A DNA stretch of 64,000 nucleotides from Otatea glauca (Eukaryota > Streptophyta > Magnoliopsida > Poales > Poaceae), in the NCBI GenBank assembly GCA_036346275.1, contig CM070728.1, positions 23,646,723 to 23,710,722 of the forward strand. The letters run 5' to 3'. The position numbers and the translations under genes are program-made. The notes below the pieces were generated by a model, which searched no databases, was not told the origin of the DNA, and was given only the letters and a program-made list of their open reading frames with translations. Shown piece by piece: positions 21,040 to 32,400 of this stretch (the stretch's first letter is position 1; each line of letters opens with the position of its first letter).

Positions 21040-21996
21040 TGACGAATACTCATACCAGGGGTACCCCAACGGCCCAGGGTGACGAGCAGGCTGCCTCAAG
21101 CATAGATCAAGCCTAACAGCCGCTCGCACCGCCATCGACCAAAGTACTGCGGGGCCACACAGACGCCTATTCCCGACCGATCGGGATAGGCATCCCGACT
21201 GCGGGCTCCCGACCTCGCAGCGGTCGGGATCCCCGACCGACCAGCGGGGCTCCCGACCTGCAGATGGTCGGGATCCCCGACCGACCAAACCAAGGCAACC
21301 TCCGCCAAGGGCCGCGTGTCGAAGCCTTCGCCAGCTGGCAGCCACGTGCCCCACGGACGGGGTCAATCAAAGTGGTTGTACGAGAGCAGGTGGCTCTTTC
21401 CCAAGATGATATAATGACTGCTGAAGTCAAGCTTCCGATCCCATCAACCAGTCACGTACAATGCGAAGGCACGCCCCCTCCCGAGGCAGCACTCAACGTC
21501 AACACTTGTCAGGCGCACAGAAAGCAGGTGCGCCATTTCCCGATGAAACGGCTAATCGCCTCGCCAATGAGACTACCGACCGGCGTGGGCAAGACCGACA
21601 ATGACCAGTCGAGTGAAGAACCAAGCTCCTAGCATAGGTTGCGTCGCCTCCCTCTCCCATTCTCGATGTAACCTGCCCCTTCCGCTACATAAAGGGAGGC
21701 AGGAGCCCTGGGAGAGGGGAGGGGGGGAAAGAAGAGAGAAAAAAGGAGAGAGGCTTCTTCCGGCTAAGTCTTTACGAACAGGCAACTAGCACCCCGGTGC
21801 CCAAGCTCTCCGCTCTTGTAAACATCGTATAGTCATCTACACCAAAGGAAATATATTATCACCACACGAACTGAAGTAGGGACATTCGGCCCGAACCAGT
21901 ATACACCTTGGGTTCTCGAGTCTAACCATTCAGGGAGTGGGAACGCGCGGCCCCTTAGACTTACAAATTTACTTGCCGGTGCTCGAAACGCCGACA
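21040..21996 (+). repeat. 3' LTR of the Tat element
   Basis: This 957-bp LTR starts TGACGAATACTC and ends CGCCGACA, co-linear with 2382-3345. Differences from the 5' LTR include many single-base gains and losses as well as substitutions, so the insertion is not very recent unless some indels are sequence errors. Confidence 0.93.
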
Positions 21997-23260
21997 ATGG
22001 TGCTAGGTCATGGTGAGGCGAAGGATGACCGGGACTAGGCGAGATGCGCTGGATGTCCAAACGGTCGAGGATTGCCGGAGAATGACCAGAGACGGAGTCG
22101 CTGCGAGCCTAGAAGACAAGAGAATGGTTGATATGCTAGCTTAGAGCTGTTCGGATCATAGAGAGCCGTTGGATTAGCTTGCTTTGAGAAGCGTGCAAAA
22201 CCCGTTATATTATTGGGTTGCGAGTTAGCCCATGTATGAGTGAGGGAGTTAATCTCAACCCTTGATGAGGTTTCTTGAGGGACAAGAAGGTCATCTAAGG
22301 GTGAAGATTGCTCCGAGATTGCTATAAATAGAGGGGGGAAAGGTTTTGTTTGCTCTTTTGAGCTTTGCTCACCTTGTTGTGAGGCTTTGTAAACCTTCCT
22401 CCTAATAAATAAAAAATTTATTTCCTTACTTTTGAATTTACTTTCAGTATTTACATTATACTTTAAATTCAGGATTTACTTTTCGCAATTTGAAATCTTG
22501 CAATTTACTTTCCGCACATTTGGATTTGCCTCCCCTCCTTCAAATGCTTGTGGATTTTATGGCAAAGATAAATGATTGATGGATGAAGATATCCTCATCA
22601 TCTAGGCAATATTTTGTAAGAACTCGATCTTTTTGCTCAATCTCTGAGAAATCTTTGTAAATCACGTTTGAGGCTTTTGTTTCTTATCTTCTTGCTTGAT
22701 GTGATAAGTGGGAGGATATCCAAGATCACCTTGATCATCAAAACCCCACGAGCAAGTCCAAGATCAAGACTTTGATTTTTGCCCGATTTTGGTGCACTCT
22801 TCCTTTGAATTGGAAAAGGTCTGAATTTTGACGTCAATCCTTTGGATTGAAGGATGGAACAGGTTTCTGGCCTCTATAAGAAGGTGCATATAAATTTTCA
22901 TCGGTGTTGGTCCAGCTGATCTAAAGTTTCATCGATTTTGGTTTTAAGATCGTGATGTTTTGCCCTCCGTTCTTGAAGCCGGCACTACCGCCCAAATCTA
23001 GTGGTAGTACCGCCCCTCCGGCACTACTGTCCCCTGTGCTACGGTAGTACCGGCCAGAGCGAGTTTTCTCTAATCTACTCCTTTGCACTTGAGTGTTTCA
23101 AGTAAGGTTTTGGTTAGATCCATTAAGTGGGGGGAAATATTTAATTATGATCATTAACCCCCTCTGATTGCCATTTCGGTCCTTCAAGTTCTTATCTGTC
23201 CTTTCTAATGTTACCTTGCGTCGATTTGTGGTTGTTGTACGCTACGTTGAATGAATTTTG
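21997..23260 (+). repeat. Right remnant of the older repeat hosting the Tat insertion
   Basis: After the target duplication the sequence has the look of an LTR promoter and leader: TATAAATAGAGG at 22323-22334, then an AATAAATAAA signal near 22405. GGTAGTACC/GGCACTACC motifs follow at 22980-23060. The same motif family occurs at 1995-2270 on the other side of the Tat element, supporting one older host element. No pol domain was found, so its class is unknown. Confidence 0.5.
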
Positions 23261-23770
23261 ATAGAGTGCTTATTGGCAAAACCAACCTCCATAGAGGATG
23301 CTATTTTTCTTTTGGCAAAACCTAAAACAATATAAGAAAACCCGAAATAATCAAAATTCTAGAATCCGCCGAGGGGACCTCTTCGCATGAACAGAGAATG
23401 AGAATAATATTTCAGAAAATTGATGGCCTTTTTCGTGGAAATTGGGATTTAGGATCTGAGAGTAATTTTTGAAACCACAAGTTTTTTTTTTGCAAAAGGG
23501 CTTGTTCTGGGTATAGGTGCAATTCTCTGGGCCACAAGGATTTTTTTGCAAAAGAGCCAACGGAGGGGTTTCTCATAATTTTTTTAGAACCATGAGACCT
23601 TTTTTGCAAAAGAGCTTGCACAAGAGCTCTTCGCATTTTTTCTAGAACTTCGAGGCACTCTTTGCATAAAAGCCAGCTGAGGGGCTATTCCAAATTTTTG
23701 GAAACCCGAGGCCTTTTTTGAAAAATAGTATTCGCAAAATAACTAACGTGGCGCAGCCGAGTGAGCGCCA
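23261..23770. repeat. Degenerate tandem repeat, ~60-bp units
   Basis: From about 23455 to 23750 four or five diverged units share the pattern TTTTTTTGCAAAAGAGC followed by GAGGGG and a (T/C)TTTTTAGAA word. Such subterminal repeats are common near DNA-transposon ends, but no terminus was identified. The flanks are AT-rich without genes. Confidence 0.4.
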
Positions 23771-24399
23771 ATTCCTTCCGCTTTATATAGTAGTGTTATT
23801 AGATCAGGGTTATACCGTCATTCGTATTTTTATAAAGCGCTCACGTGTTTTGAGATGCTAAGTTTGTAAACTTTGACCAACAATTAGTCCAACAATATAT
23901 ACATTATATGACACAAAAGTGATACCATTAGATTCGTATTTGAAAGCACTTTCCTATGTTATGATTTTGTAGTTATAAACAAAATATTATAAAAAAATTA
24001 ATGATAAAATTCAACTAAGAAGACCGCACTAACTCAAACCAAGTCTTATAAAAATCAACAGAAGGTATATCTTGCTAAACCTCTACGTTGGATCAAAGTT
24101 GTAAAATAATGGCCAGGTCTTAGGAGCTATAGGATAACGATTTTCAAGGTATGATCCTATCATCCAATCCAATGATCGATCCTGATCCTACTAGCATGAA
24201 AATGATCCCATATAGGATCCCGATCCTGACAACCTTGAGTAGGAGAATATTTACAGATTTCAGTGAAATTTTGCTACTGTGGCTCCAAACGAGGTTCATT
24301 GGACTAATTATTATATCCAAAAAGTAGGAAAACAGCGGTGCTTTTAAAAAGCAACCCCAACACGAAACAGCTAGCATAGTGGCCTGCGTATTTGTATTT
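23771..24399. other. AT-rich intergenic DNA
   Basis: I see no coding frame, repeat boundary or RNA gene here. Confidence 0.4.
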
Positions 24400-26930
24400 A
24401 TTGTGTATCATTCACATTTAAATTATACAAAGCCTGTCGTCATAATACATCTCAAGGAATCTTAAGTGGAATTTTGGTGGAATTTTTTCCGATCAATGCA
24501 GTTCTAAATTGTTCAAATACACCTTTAGTTAGAAGTATTTTTTAATGCATGGCTCCTACCATTTTAACCTTAGGTAACCATGTGTCTTGTTCCAAAATCA
24601 TCACTTTTCTAGCCCGTGTGTGATTTTTTTTTTGCAAATCTGGCCCTCTTGCGAACACAATTGCAAAAATAGCTCCATCCCAGACCGCGGAAACGCCAGA
24701 AGGTGACACGTGTCACCTTCCACGCTCCCGCGCTGCGTAAGCACGTACTGCGCTCTAGGAGCACGACAGCTTATGTGACTTGCCACTCTCCTAGAGCGCG
24801 GTATGTGCTTCCACAGCGCGGGAGCACGAAATGTGGCACATGTCACCTTCCCACGGTCAAGGATGGGACTATTTTGTAATTGCATTCGCAAGGTGACCAA
24901 ATTTGTCAAAATATTTTGCTATGAGACTAGAAAAGTGATGATTTCTCTTATTCCTCTTTGCCTACGTCTCTCTTCCACACTTTAGTCCTGATGGAGTATT
25001 AGACACTAAGGCACGTGGCATCGAGGTCCATAGCATTTAGCATGTAAAACCATAGGTTCAGCGGCAAAAGGAGTGGGGAGTGGCAAGGGCAATGGCTCAC
25101 CTCATCCTGCTATAAATATTCTTATCCCGCATGATCTTTTAGGCTAACATAAGTTCAAACATTTATATGGCTGAGAACGTGTTTAAAACTTGAAGGACAT
25201 ATAAGGCATCTTCTAAGCATATCTATCGAATTTCTTGTTTAGTGTCTAGCATAAAAAATAGTTGCATTTACCCGGCTCCCTATATCTATTTCCTAGCTCC
25301 AACATTGCTTATGTTGTCTTTATTTTTCTAATCTTCTTCTCATCCACTACTCCTTCCTCGCTGCACATCTTTCCACCAACAAGCGAAAGAAAGCGTTAGT
25401 GCCTCTTACTGACCATAGATAAACCTCATCTCCTCTTCTTCCATGCACCTCACCGCTTATGGTATTGCAGCTGTATTAATTAATTAGTGTGACAACATAG
25501 CCTCGGGAACAATCTCACCACGCTTCCTCATACTCATCTTGCTATACCTACTTTGCCACCTGCAACGAAGCAAGTACCCTACTCATCCTCAAGTACACTC
25601 TTCATCGCTCTGATCAGCACCTCCCTCATTGGACCAATGGCAAACACGCTCTCATGGGCGCTCCTTAATCTCAAGCTGTTCTACCGCTCTAATAACTACC
25701 TCCTAGGGTGCATCCCTGCTAGACTCTTCTCGCTGCACTTAGCATGGCGCAATAGAGGTACTACATGTACTCAGTGCAATGCATTTGTACGTATGGTTTT
25801 TGGTTAGTTGCACGTGATTGTGTATTCTAATACATACTTCAATATTATATCTCATTGATCTACACTGTTATAACTTGGTCCACCTCAATCAACGGTGTAG
25901 ATCTTTCTTTTTTTACTAATTAATGTCCTGATTTTCACCTATTAAGGACGAACATAACGGCTTTTTCTATAATTTTAATAAAATAATAGATATCTAATGA
26001 TTGAAAAATACAAAGTGTTCAATGAGATTGTACCTAAAGTTACTCACCACATAATTTTCTGGTACATACCTACCTGCATGTATGTAGGAATCATAGATTA
26101 ACCCGTATTTTTCATTTCCTTTCTATTCCAAATTTAAGCTATTTAGAGATTTTACTTTGGACTTTGTATGGAAACCAAATTGCTAAAAAACAATATTTTT
26201 ATTCCAAATTTTAGTTTTTGGTTTGAATTTGTCTACAAATCCAACTACTAATTTTCTTTTCATTTTTATTCTGAATTTTATTTTAGTCTGAAGATCATAT
26301 AGAAATTATATTGATCTGGAATTCATATAAAAAAAATAGATTGCTAATCATCCTTTGATTTTTATTACCAATTTGCATGTTGTTGGATCGTACATCACAT
26401 GGAATTTTTTATATAGTTTTAGGTTGAAATCCTATACATATCCAACTGTATATTTTTTTTTCATTTTCGTATGAAAATGCAATTGCTAATTTATTTTTTA
26501 TTCGGAATTTCAATTTTAGGTTAGAATTCATATACAATCCAACTACTAATTTTTATTGAACTTTTATTCCGAATTTCTTTTTTATTTTGATGTTAGTATA
26601 GAAATCAAATTGCTATTTTTCTTCTATTTTTATTCTGAATTTCTGTTTTTATTGTATTTGACATGACTCTTTCTTTTAGTCGTATAGAAACCAAATAGCT
26701 ATTTTTTATTTGTTATTCTGAATTTCTATTTTTTTTATTATACTTAACATGGATTCTTTCTTTTAATCTAGCCGTTATAACTTGGATACGTTAGATGGAC
26801 AGCTAAATCTTTTGTCTTTTTACTCCGATTAATGTGTTGTACTTGCCATGAACTCTTTCTTTTAAGCTAAGGTGTTACGGCTAGATCTTTTCTTTTTTTT
26901 TTCTCCGATTAATGTGAAAAATTTTAGTGA
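24400..26930 (-). mobile_element. Dispersed repeat, left (minus) copy
   Basis: The reverse complement of this stretch aligns by eye along most of 43960-45697. Shared landmarks include GGCTTTGTATAATTT, CATCGAGGTCCATAGCAT/its complement, ATAGGTTCAGGGCA-like words, and blocks of TTTTATTC(C/T)GAATTT in the AT-rich half (26150-26760). It lacks the terminal part of the right copy beyond about 26930. The class is uncertain; ends of the right copy resemble a Helitron only weakly. No protein domain was found. It carries a MULE-type MITE that the right copy lacks. Confidence 0.6.
24594..24945. mobile_element. Foldback Mutator-type MITE
   Basis: This 352-bp element is almost entirely palindromic. AATCATCACTTTTCTAG on the left is matched by CTAGAAAAGTGATGATT on the right, with arms of about 170 bp. 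The target duplication is 9 bp, TCTTGTTCC (24585-24593) versus TCTTATTCC (24946-24954). The inverted copy of the host repeat near 45510 is an empty site with a single copy of this word, supporting the boundaries. A 9-bp duplication fits Mutator-like elements. Confidence 0.75.
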
Positions 26931-27143
26931 GAGTAAACGTGATAGATAGAAAGATAAATGGTAAGAAAGGAGCAGTAACATTTATAAGATGTCGAAAAAG
27001 AGCAATAACTCCACGTGAAAATAAAAACAGAGAAGTAACAATCTAGCGCATGCATGGACGAAACGTGGTAATTTTGCCAAAATAAGTAAAATTCCTCCGT
27101 CATGTTTTAGTGCATAGCTCAGCCTGCCACGTACAGTAGTTTA
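26931..27143. other. Intergenic DNA
   Basis: Short AT-rich stretch between two repeats, with no gene seen. Confidence 0.4.
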
Positions 27144-27293
27144 GGGTGTGTTTGCACCCAATAGTTCCCTAATTCAGGATACTAGCACACTTTGTATATT
27201 TTCATGCCAAATCACGGCCAAGGCCGATAAAACTGTAACCAAAAGTTTGGACTTGAAAGTGTAGAATCTGGAGCCACGAAACCGAACACACCC
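27144..27293. mobile_element. Small MITE (probably hAT-like)
   Basis: A 150-bp element with inverted ends GGGTGTGTTTG (left) and CGAACACACCC (right). No exact target duplication is visible, so the superfamily is a guess from the terminal style. Confidence 0.5.
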
Positions 27294-27820
27294 TGTATCT
27301 TGGTAGGGTAGGAACAAGAAGTCGTGTAGGATGAATGATCATATTCAGCCAAGATGAGGAGAGCGACCAGAAAGGTTGTGGAGATCGCGAAGCAACTTGG
27401 AATTGTTAGAGTTGATGGGGCTTTGGCAGGGAGCCCAGGTTACTGATGTAGCAAGGCAGTTACTTACATGGCCTCTCAACAGCTCATATTTGTCTGGGTG
27501 CAGAAGAGGAGACACTTGAAATCTTTTGCTATCTGTGATGTGGAGCAGATTGCAGGTTGATACTGTCCCTGCTCAGAGTGGACTTTCGGAAAATGCATTG
27601 CTACCAAACTGTCGCTTTTTGACACCGCTATACGTGTGATGAAGCTGGAATCAGAGCCATGCCTTCCTCCTTCGTTCGGTTTGGAATGATAAGACCGATC
27701 ATAACAGTTGGAGGAATCCGGCAGAATTTCATTGAAGAGCTAGCTACAGTCAAAGGGATAACCTTTCGTTTTGTTTCCATTAAAATTTGGTATTTTTATG
27801 CTCCAAACAGACCCTCAGAA
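27294..27820. other. Intergenic DNA, no supported gene
   Basis: The stretch at 27350-27700 has mixed composition and short open frames but no domain, splice pattern or start context that I can support. Confidence 0.35.
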
Positions 27821-28133
27821 CAGGGTTTCAAAAACCGGCGAAAACCGCGATTTTCGACTTTACCGCTTTGTTTGAGATTTAAAACCGGTCGTTAAACCGG
27901 TCTAATTAAAAAAAAATCAAAAAAATTAAAAATATTTATACGACGTAAACCACTCAAAAACCGTTTTTAAGAAACATCAATTGATCGGTTGATTTTCGAT
28001 GAAAACCGAACAGTTTTCAAAAAAAAAAATTTGAATTTTTTCCCAAAATTTTTTATTTCTTAACCCTTCAGTTTCTGACAATTTTCAAACGATTTTCTCA
28101 ATTTTCGAATTTCGAACGGTTTTTGAAACCCTG
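27821..28133. mobile_element. hAT-type MITE
   Basis: This 313-bp element has perfect 17-bp terminal inverted repeats, CAGGGTTTCAAAAACCG and CGGTTTTTGAAACCCTG. Flanking 8-mers CCTCAGAA and TCCCAGAA match at six of eight positions, consistent with an aged 8-bp hAT duplication. The interior is AT-rich with repeated AAACCG words and no ORF. Confidence 0.75.
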
Positions 28134-29491
28134 TCCCAGAAATATCTGTTGCCTATTTCCCAGGCAGATGCGTCGAGTCCTGGTCGGACATGGGTTTCAA
28201 TTTTATTGTCTGTACTTGTATATCTGTTTTTAGGTTTTCTTTAGTGGTATAAAAGGAACTCAAGAACTGAAAAAAAAAATGAAACTTTCTCACTGTGGTC
28301 TTGTGCAGGAGAAAGACTGCACTGCTGATCCTTAACAAACTTGATGCCCCAGTCCCCACAAGAAAATACTAATGCTGCCATATGGACAAGAGCTCCTGCA
28401 ACTCACTCAGTCACGTAATCTTAAACAACAAGAAGGAAAGTGATGCCAGCATCCTACCAATCCATTCAGGCAATTCAAAGGCCCTATCTCGCAGCATTTA
28501 AACCGAGGGTGACGCGGCGGTGTCTACCACTCCACTGTCCAGTTGCTGTTATTCGGAGAGATCGACACAAGCGCACGGGAAAGTGCACCTCTGAACTGGG
28601 ACACTTCACTTGCCACTTAGACTTTCCTTTCCCTCTCACCCCTGCAAGCTCACAGCGAATGGCACAGCGAGTTAAAACATGGCACAAGCTCTACCCGGGT
28701 GCCCCGTGGGCGCGTCGACGGCGACGCCGTGGACCGTACCACACCACCGTTAGCTGCCCGAACCCGGCGAGGATGCAGTGCACCACTGCACAGCGAGGTA
28801 AGGTTGCGTGCCCGGAGTCGCAGCTGGTTTGCGAGGCTTCACTAAATGCGGCATTGATAGCCGCGGCACGGCCAGCCATTGGGATCGTGCTCCAATTATT
28901 GATCAGAATCTGTACGTACTACTACCTCTGCAAATGTACCGGCCTCTAGCAGCACAAGAGCGAGGCACCTTTCAGCTTCAAGCATTTGATTCCCCGGTGA
29001 AAGGACTCGACAACGACGCGCCACCTTTGGTGAAATGTACAGGCGGGAGAGGGAAGAAAAATGGGTAATGCTTACCTCTGGAGACGAACGTCTTCCAGGT
29101 CTTGGTACTTTGCCATCAATGGGAAGAAGCCAGGGGCTGGACCCAACAGGGGAAGAACTGCTGCCTCCATGTGCAATGAATGAATGCCATCAGATCAAGG
29201 GTAAGGCCTTGTTGCGATCAGACTGGAACCATGATGCGCGCCTAATCTTGAACTGCAATTATTGATCAGGACAGTATGCTTTACATACACCGACGCTGTA
29301 TGGATGGCTAAACCGACGCTGTATGGATGGCTGCTTTGTCAAAAGCGGGCTTGGAAATGCGGTACCCAGGAAGTGATGCTGCTTTATTGTTACTAAAAGC
29401 TCCAGTACAATATGGCACGTTGAAGAATCTACTCGCAAATTGATAGGCATGGGACTTTGACTCCGGCATAGTTGTCGCACAAGCGCATTCA
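28134..29491. other. Downstream flank of the hydrolase gene, no other supported gene
   Basis: A 169-codon open frame on the plus strand (28440-28949) has no recognisable domain, low-complexity Arg runs and many Cys, and is not called. A 23-bp unit (ACCGACGCTGTATGGATGGC...) is duplicated in tandem at 29289-29333, probably in the 3' untranslated region of the minus-strand gene. Confidence 0.4.
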
Positions 29492-32400
29492 TCATCTTGG
29501 TGCGAATGTTTCCCGCAGAAAGTTGTAGAGCTCCTCTGCAACTGCTAACGGGTATTCTTCCTGCGGCAGAAGAGCACCTGGAGCCTCCACAAATTTGGTC
29601 ACGCCTTTGGTGCCCTTGAGAGCCTCCATCTCGGCCTTCGACCTCTTTGGAGCATTTTCCGTCGACACAATCAAAACTGGTACATCTCCGTCCAACTTAG
29701 CAAACAACTGCAGGAATTCTTCCCTTGATTGGACAGGATCAAGAAGGCCGGTCAGGAATGCAGCAGGGACATATCGTGCACCTTTCCTTTTGGTTAATTC
29801 GTAGCGGCTCTCGACAATATCTGGCATCACATTCTCAGGATTGGCGTAGACATGGGACTTGTACTGAGACTGGATGGACTTCTCGTTGCTCATCAGAACA
29901 TTGTACATCATCCAGCCAATAGCTGGGGCCCTGAGCGTTCCGTGCAGAAGCCCATACCTATTAATAATAGTAGAAAAAAAATGATTCAGTCTGATCAATT
30001 TTAGTCTTAACAATTAACAGACTGAGATGCCTGACAAAATGCCTAATGGGAACCAGCATATCACAGAATAATCTACATCAGTACTCCCTCCGTCCTCGAA
30101 AGTAAGGGACAGAAGAAATTTTAGGACAGATTATGATTTCTGCCAAAAGACTCTAATGCCCCTATTTAATACCGTGTCTCTATTAATTGGCAACATGCAT
30201 GCATTAATTAATCACGATTATAGGGAATGACCTGCCGCGTTTTTGTTTTGGAATATGTGTGGTCGCATGTATCTGTGTGTATCTGCATGCATGGGCACAA
30301 TTTGAGGATACAATTTAAAGGGGGAGAGCTCTCAATCCCTAATATTAGAGGACACAATTTGAACGTTTCTCTCCCTTACTTTCAAGGACGGAAGGAGTAC
30401 TTGTTATGTATCATTTAACACGATTCAAAATACCACTTTTGCTCTAGCAAACTTCCATCACAAGTTTCGCCAATTAGTTATACGCGTATATAAGCACAAG
30501 GTAAATGAATGATAACTAAACTAACACAGATGAAAAAGAATGAAAAGAGATGCTGAAACGTGGAATTGATGATCTCCTTATACACAAACACATTTTCTCA
30601 ATTGCACCCCAGCCATGGGGGCCTGCCTGTCATTGTGTTACAAACCGTATATGAACAAAATCATTTGTATGCATAACAGCACAGCATAACTAAACCACCC
30701 AACAAATGCACTGTTCATTGAATGAGATACTCCAATAAGAACATGTGATACAAATGATGACATGAACACTACAGAACAAATGTCAATATGAGGTATGCAA
30801 AGCAAACTTCAATCAGTAGATGGAATGTCAGGGTCAGTATAATGATGCTCAAAAGGGAGCATTTCTCCAATAGTCCTATTGCATCTAATGATTGTCAGGA
30901 TCATCTTATTGTCTTCACAACTTCAGGACCTACAGGATTCTGTGTATACTTCATGTCTATCACTCCACATCTGCGTCTAGAGCATTTTTGTACAGTTATG
31001 CATAATTGCCTATGCACACTTGACAAATGACAATTGACATACATCACGAAAAAACAAGTATTATGAGGAAAGGGGCAGGGAATATATGCTACAGGCATGA
31101 TACATGTAAATACTGTGTGTACTGACTGTATAGGCAAGGAGGCACAGAAAGTGCAAACTGTTGCTGAAAACCAAGCAATCAAGTTAAGTACTATCTTAAA
31201 AGTTCTCTTAACAAGAGAAGTGCCCGTAAACAAACGGCACAGGCCACACGAGGATCTTTCAGAGCATTCTCTGACAAATATATTAAATGTCAAAAGAAGT
31301 TCATACACTCAGTTTTTTACCTTGTTTCCATATCGGAACCTCGGCCAAATACGATGGGAAGGTGTCCAGCCCAAGTAGGTGCAACAGCAGCGACAGCAGA
31401 TGGTCTGATAAGGCCCTTCCCAACAGCACGGACTGCTATTGTCGCTGCATGGCCACCTCCAACTACCACCAATTCACCGTCTGATCATGGTATAGACAGT
31501 ACCACCACATTGTTAATTGAATAATGAAGTGTAAGCAAAAGGGTAATTTCAAAAGTATTAACCGAATGCTTGCAATTTCTTGCTACCGAACTATTGAAAA
31601 TCATAGTTAGAAACACTGTCCCATAACATGCCAGTTTACAGCTGCCAACCAGCTTTCACTAACCAGCCACGAGGAATATTTCCAGGAAACATGTTTCCTA
31701 GAGTATTTTTAGTTGGCTAACCATGGCCAGGAATTACCTTGTGCATAAGCAAGCACTTCCGGTTGAAGTGCTGAACAATCTGAACCACACATTTTTTCAG
31801 AACAATGATTACATTAAGTATATGCAGGTAAAGTAGGCACCTACAATCTAAAGCTAGAAGATGAAATGGAATATTTGTTAACCAAATATGCTTAATCAAA
31901 GTAGAGTGTATTGAATCAGGTACGAATTCTAGTGGAAATTCTTGCAGTGCACTGAAAGAGTAAAATCTGATTTACCTGCATTTGCCGCAGGACTGTTTGG
32001 TGAATTTATTGGCTGAACCTGAAAATTCTGCATCACAGAAGCATTGTAGTTCAGTGATGGCCTGTCTGAATAACCCAGACCAGGCCAATCAACAATAGTA
32101 GCACGGTAGCCAAGTTCTCCTTTTCGTGCCACAATATCTTTGGCGACCACCCTCCATTCCTCCACTGCTAACGTCAGAAATTGTAGGGATCATAAGGATG
32201 TTCTTCACATTCTCAGCAGTCTCCTGCTCATGCTCATGCTCCTCATAATAAATGTTTACTGGCTTATCCTCAAATGTCCACTGCCACTTTCCAGTCTGGA
32301 AACAAACATAAATAATGTTATAGTACAGACAATAGCACAAAGGCACAATAAAATTGTTCATAGTCATATAACCATGGTTAACACGTCTGAAAGATGGCTT

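Larger units (their letters stand above)
2382..21996 (+). mobile_element. Tat-lineage Ty3/Gypsy LTR retrotransposon, complete but decayed, with nested insertion
   Basis: The element is bounded by two related LTRs (2382-3345 and 21040-21996), each starting TG and ending CA. The flanking 5-bp target duplication is ACGGT on the left (2377-2381) and ATGGT on the right (21997-22001), one transition apart. Inside, in order: primer-binding site, gag, protease, reverse transcriptase, RNase H, a second archaeal-type RNase H, integrase, then a long 3' region with antisense genes and an 82-bp tandem array, and a polypurine tract. The second RNase H and the long 3' region with antisense ORFs are marks of the Tat lineage. 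Of the 19.6 kb, 5.1 kb (14349-19487) is a later insertion. Gag-pol is broken by stops and frameshifts, so the copy is not autonomous. Confidence 0.93.

Noticed and set aside
28440..28949. 169-codon plus-strand open frame with many Cys/Arg
   Set aside because: No recognisable domain or splice context; probably chance.
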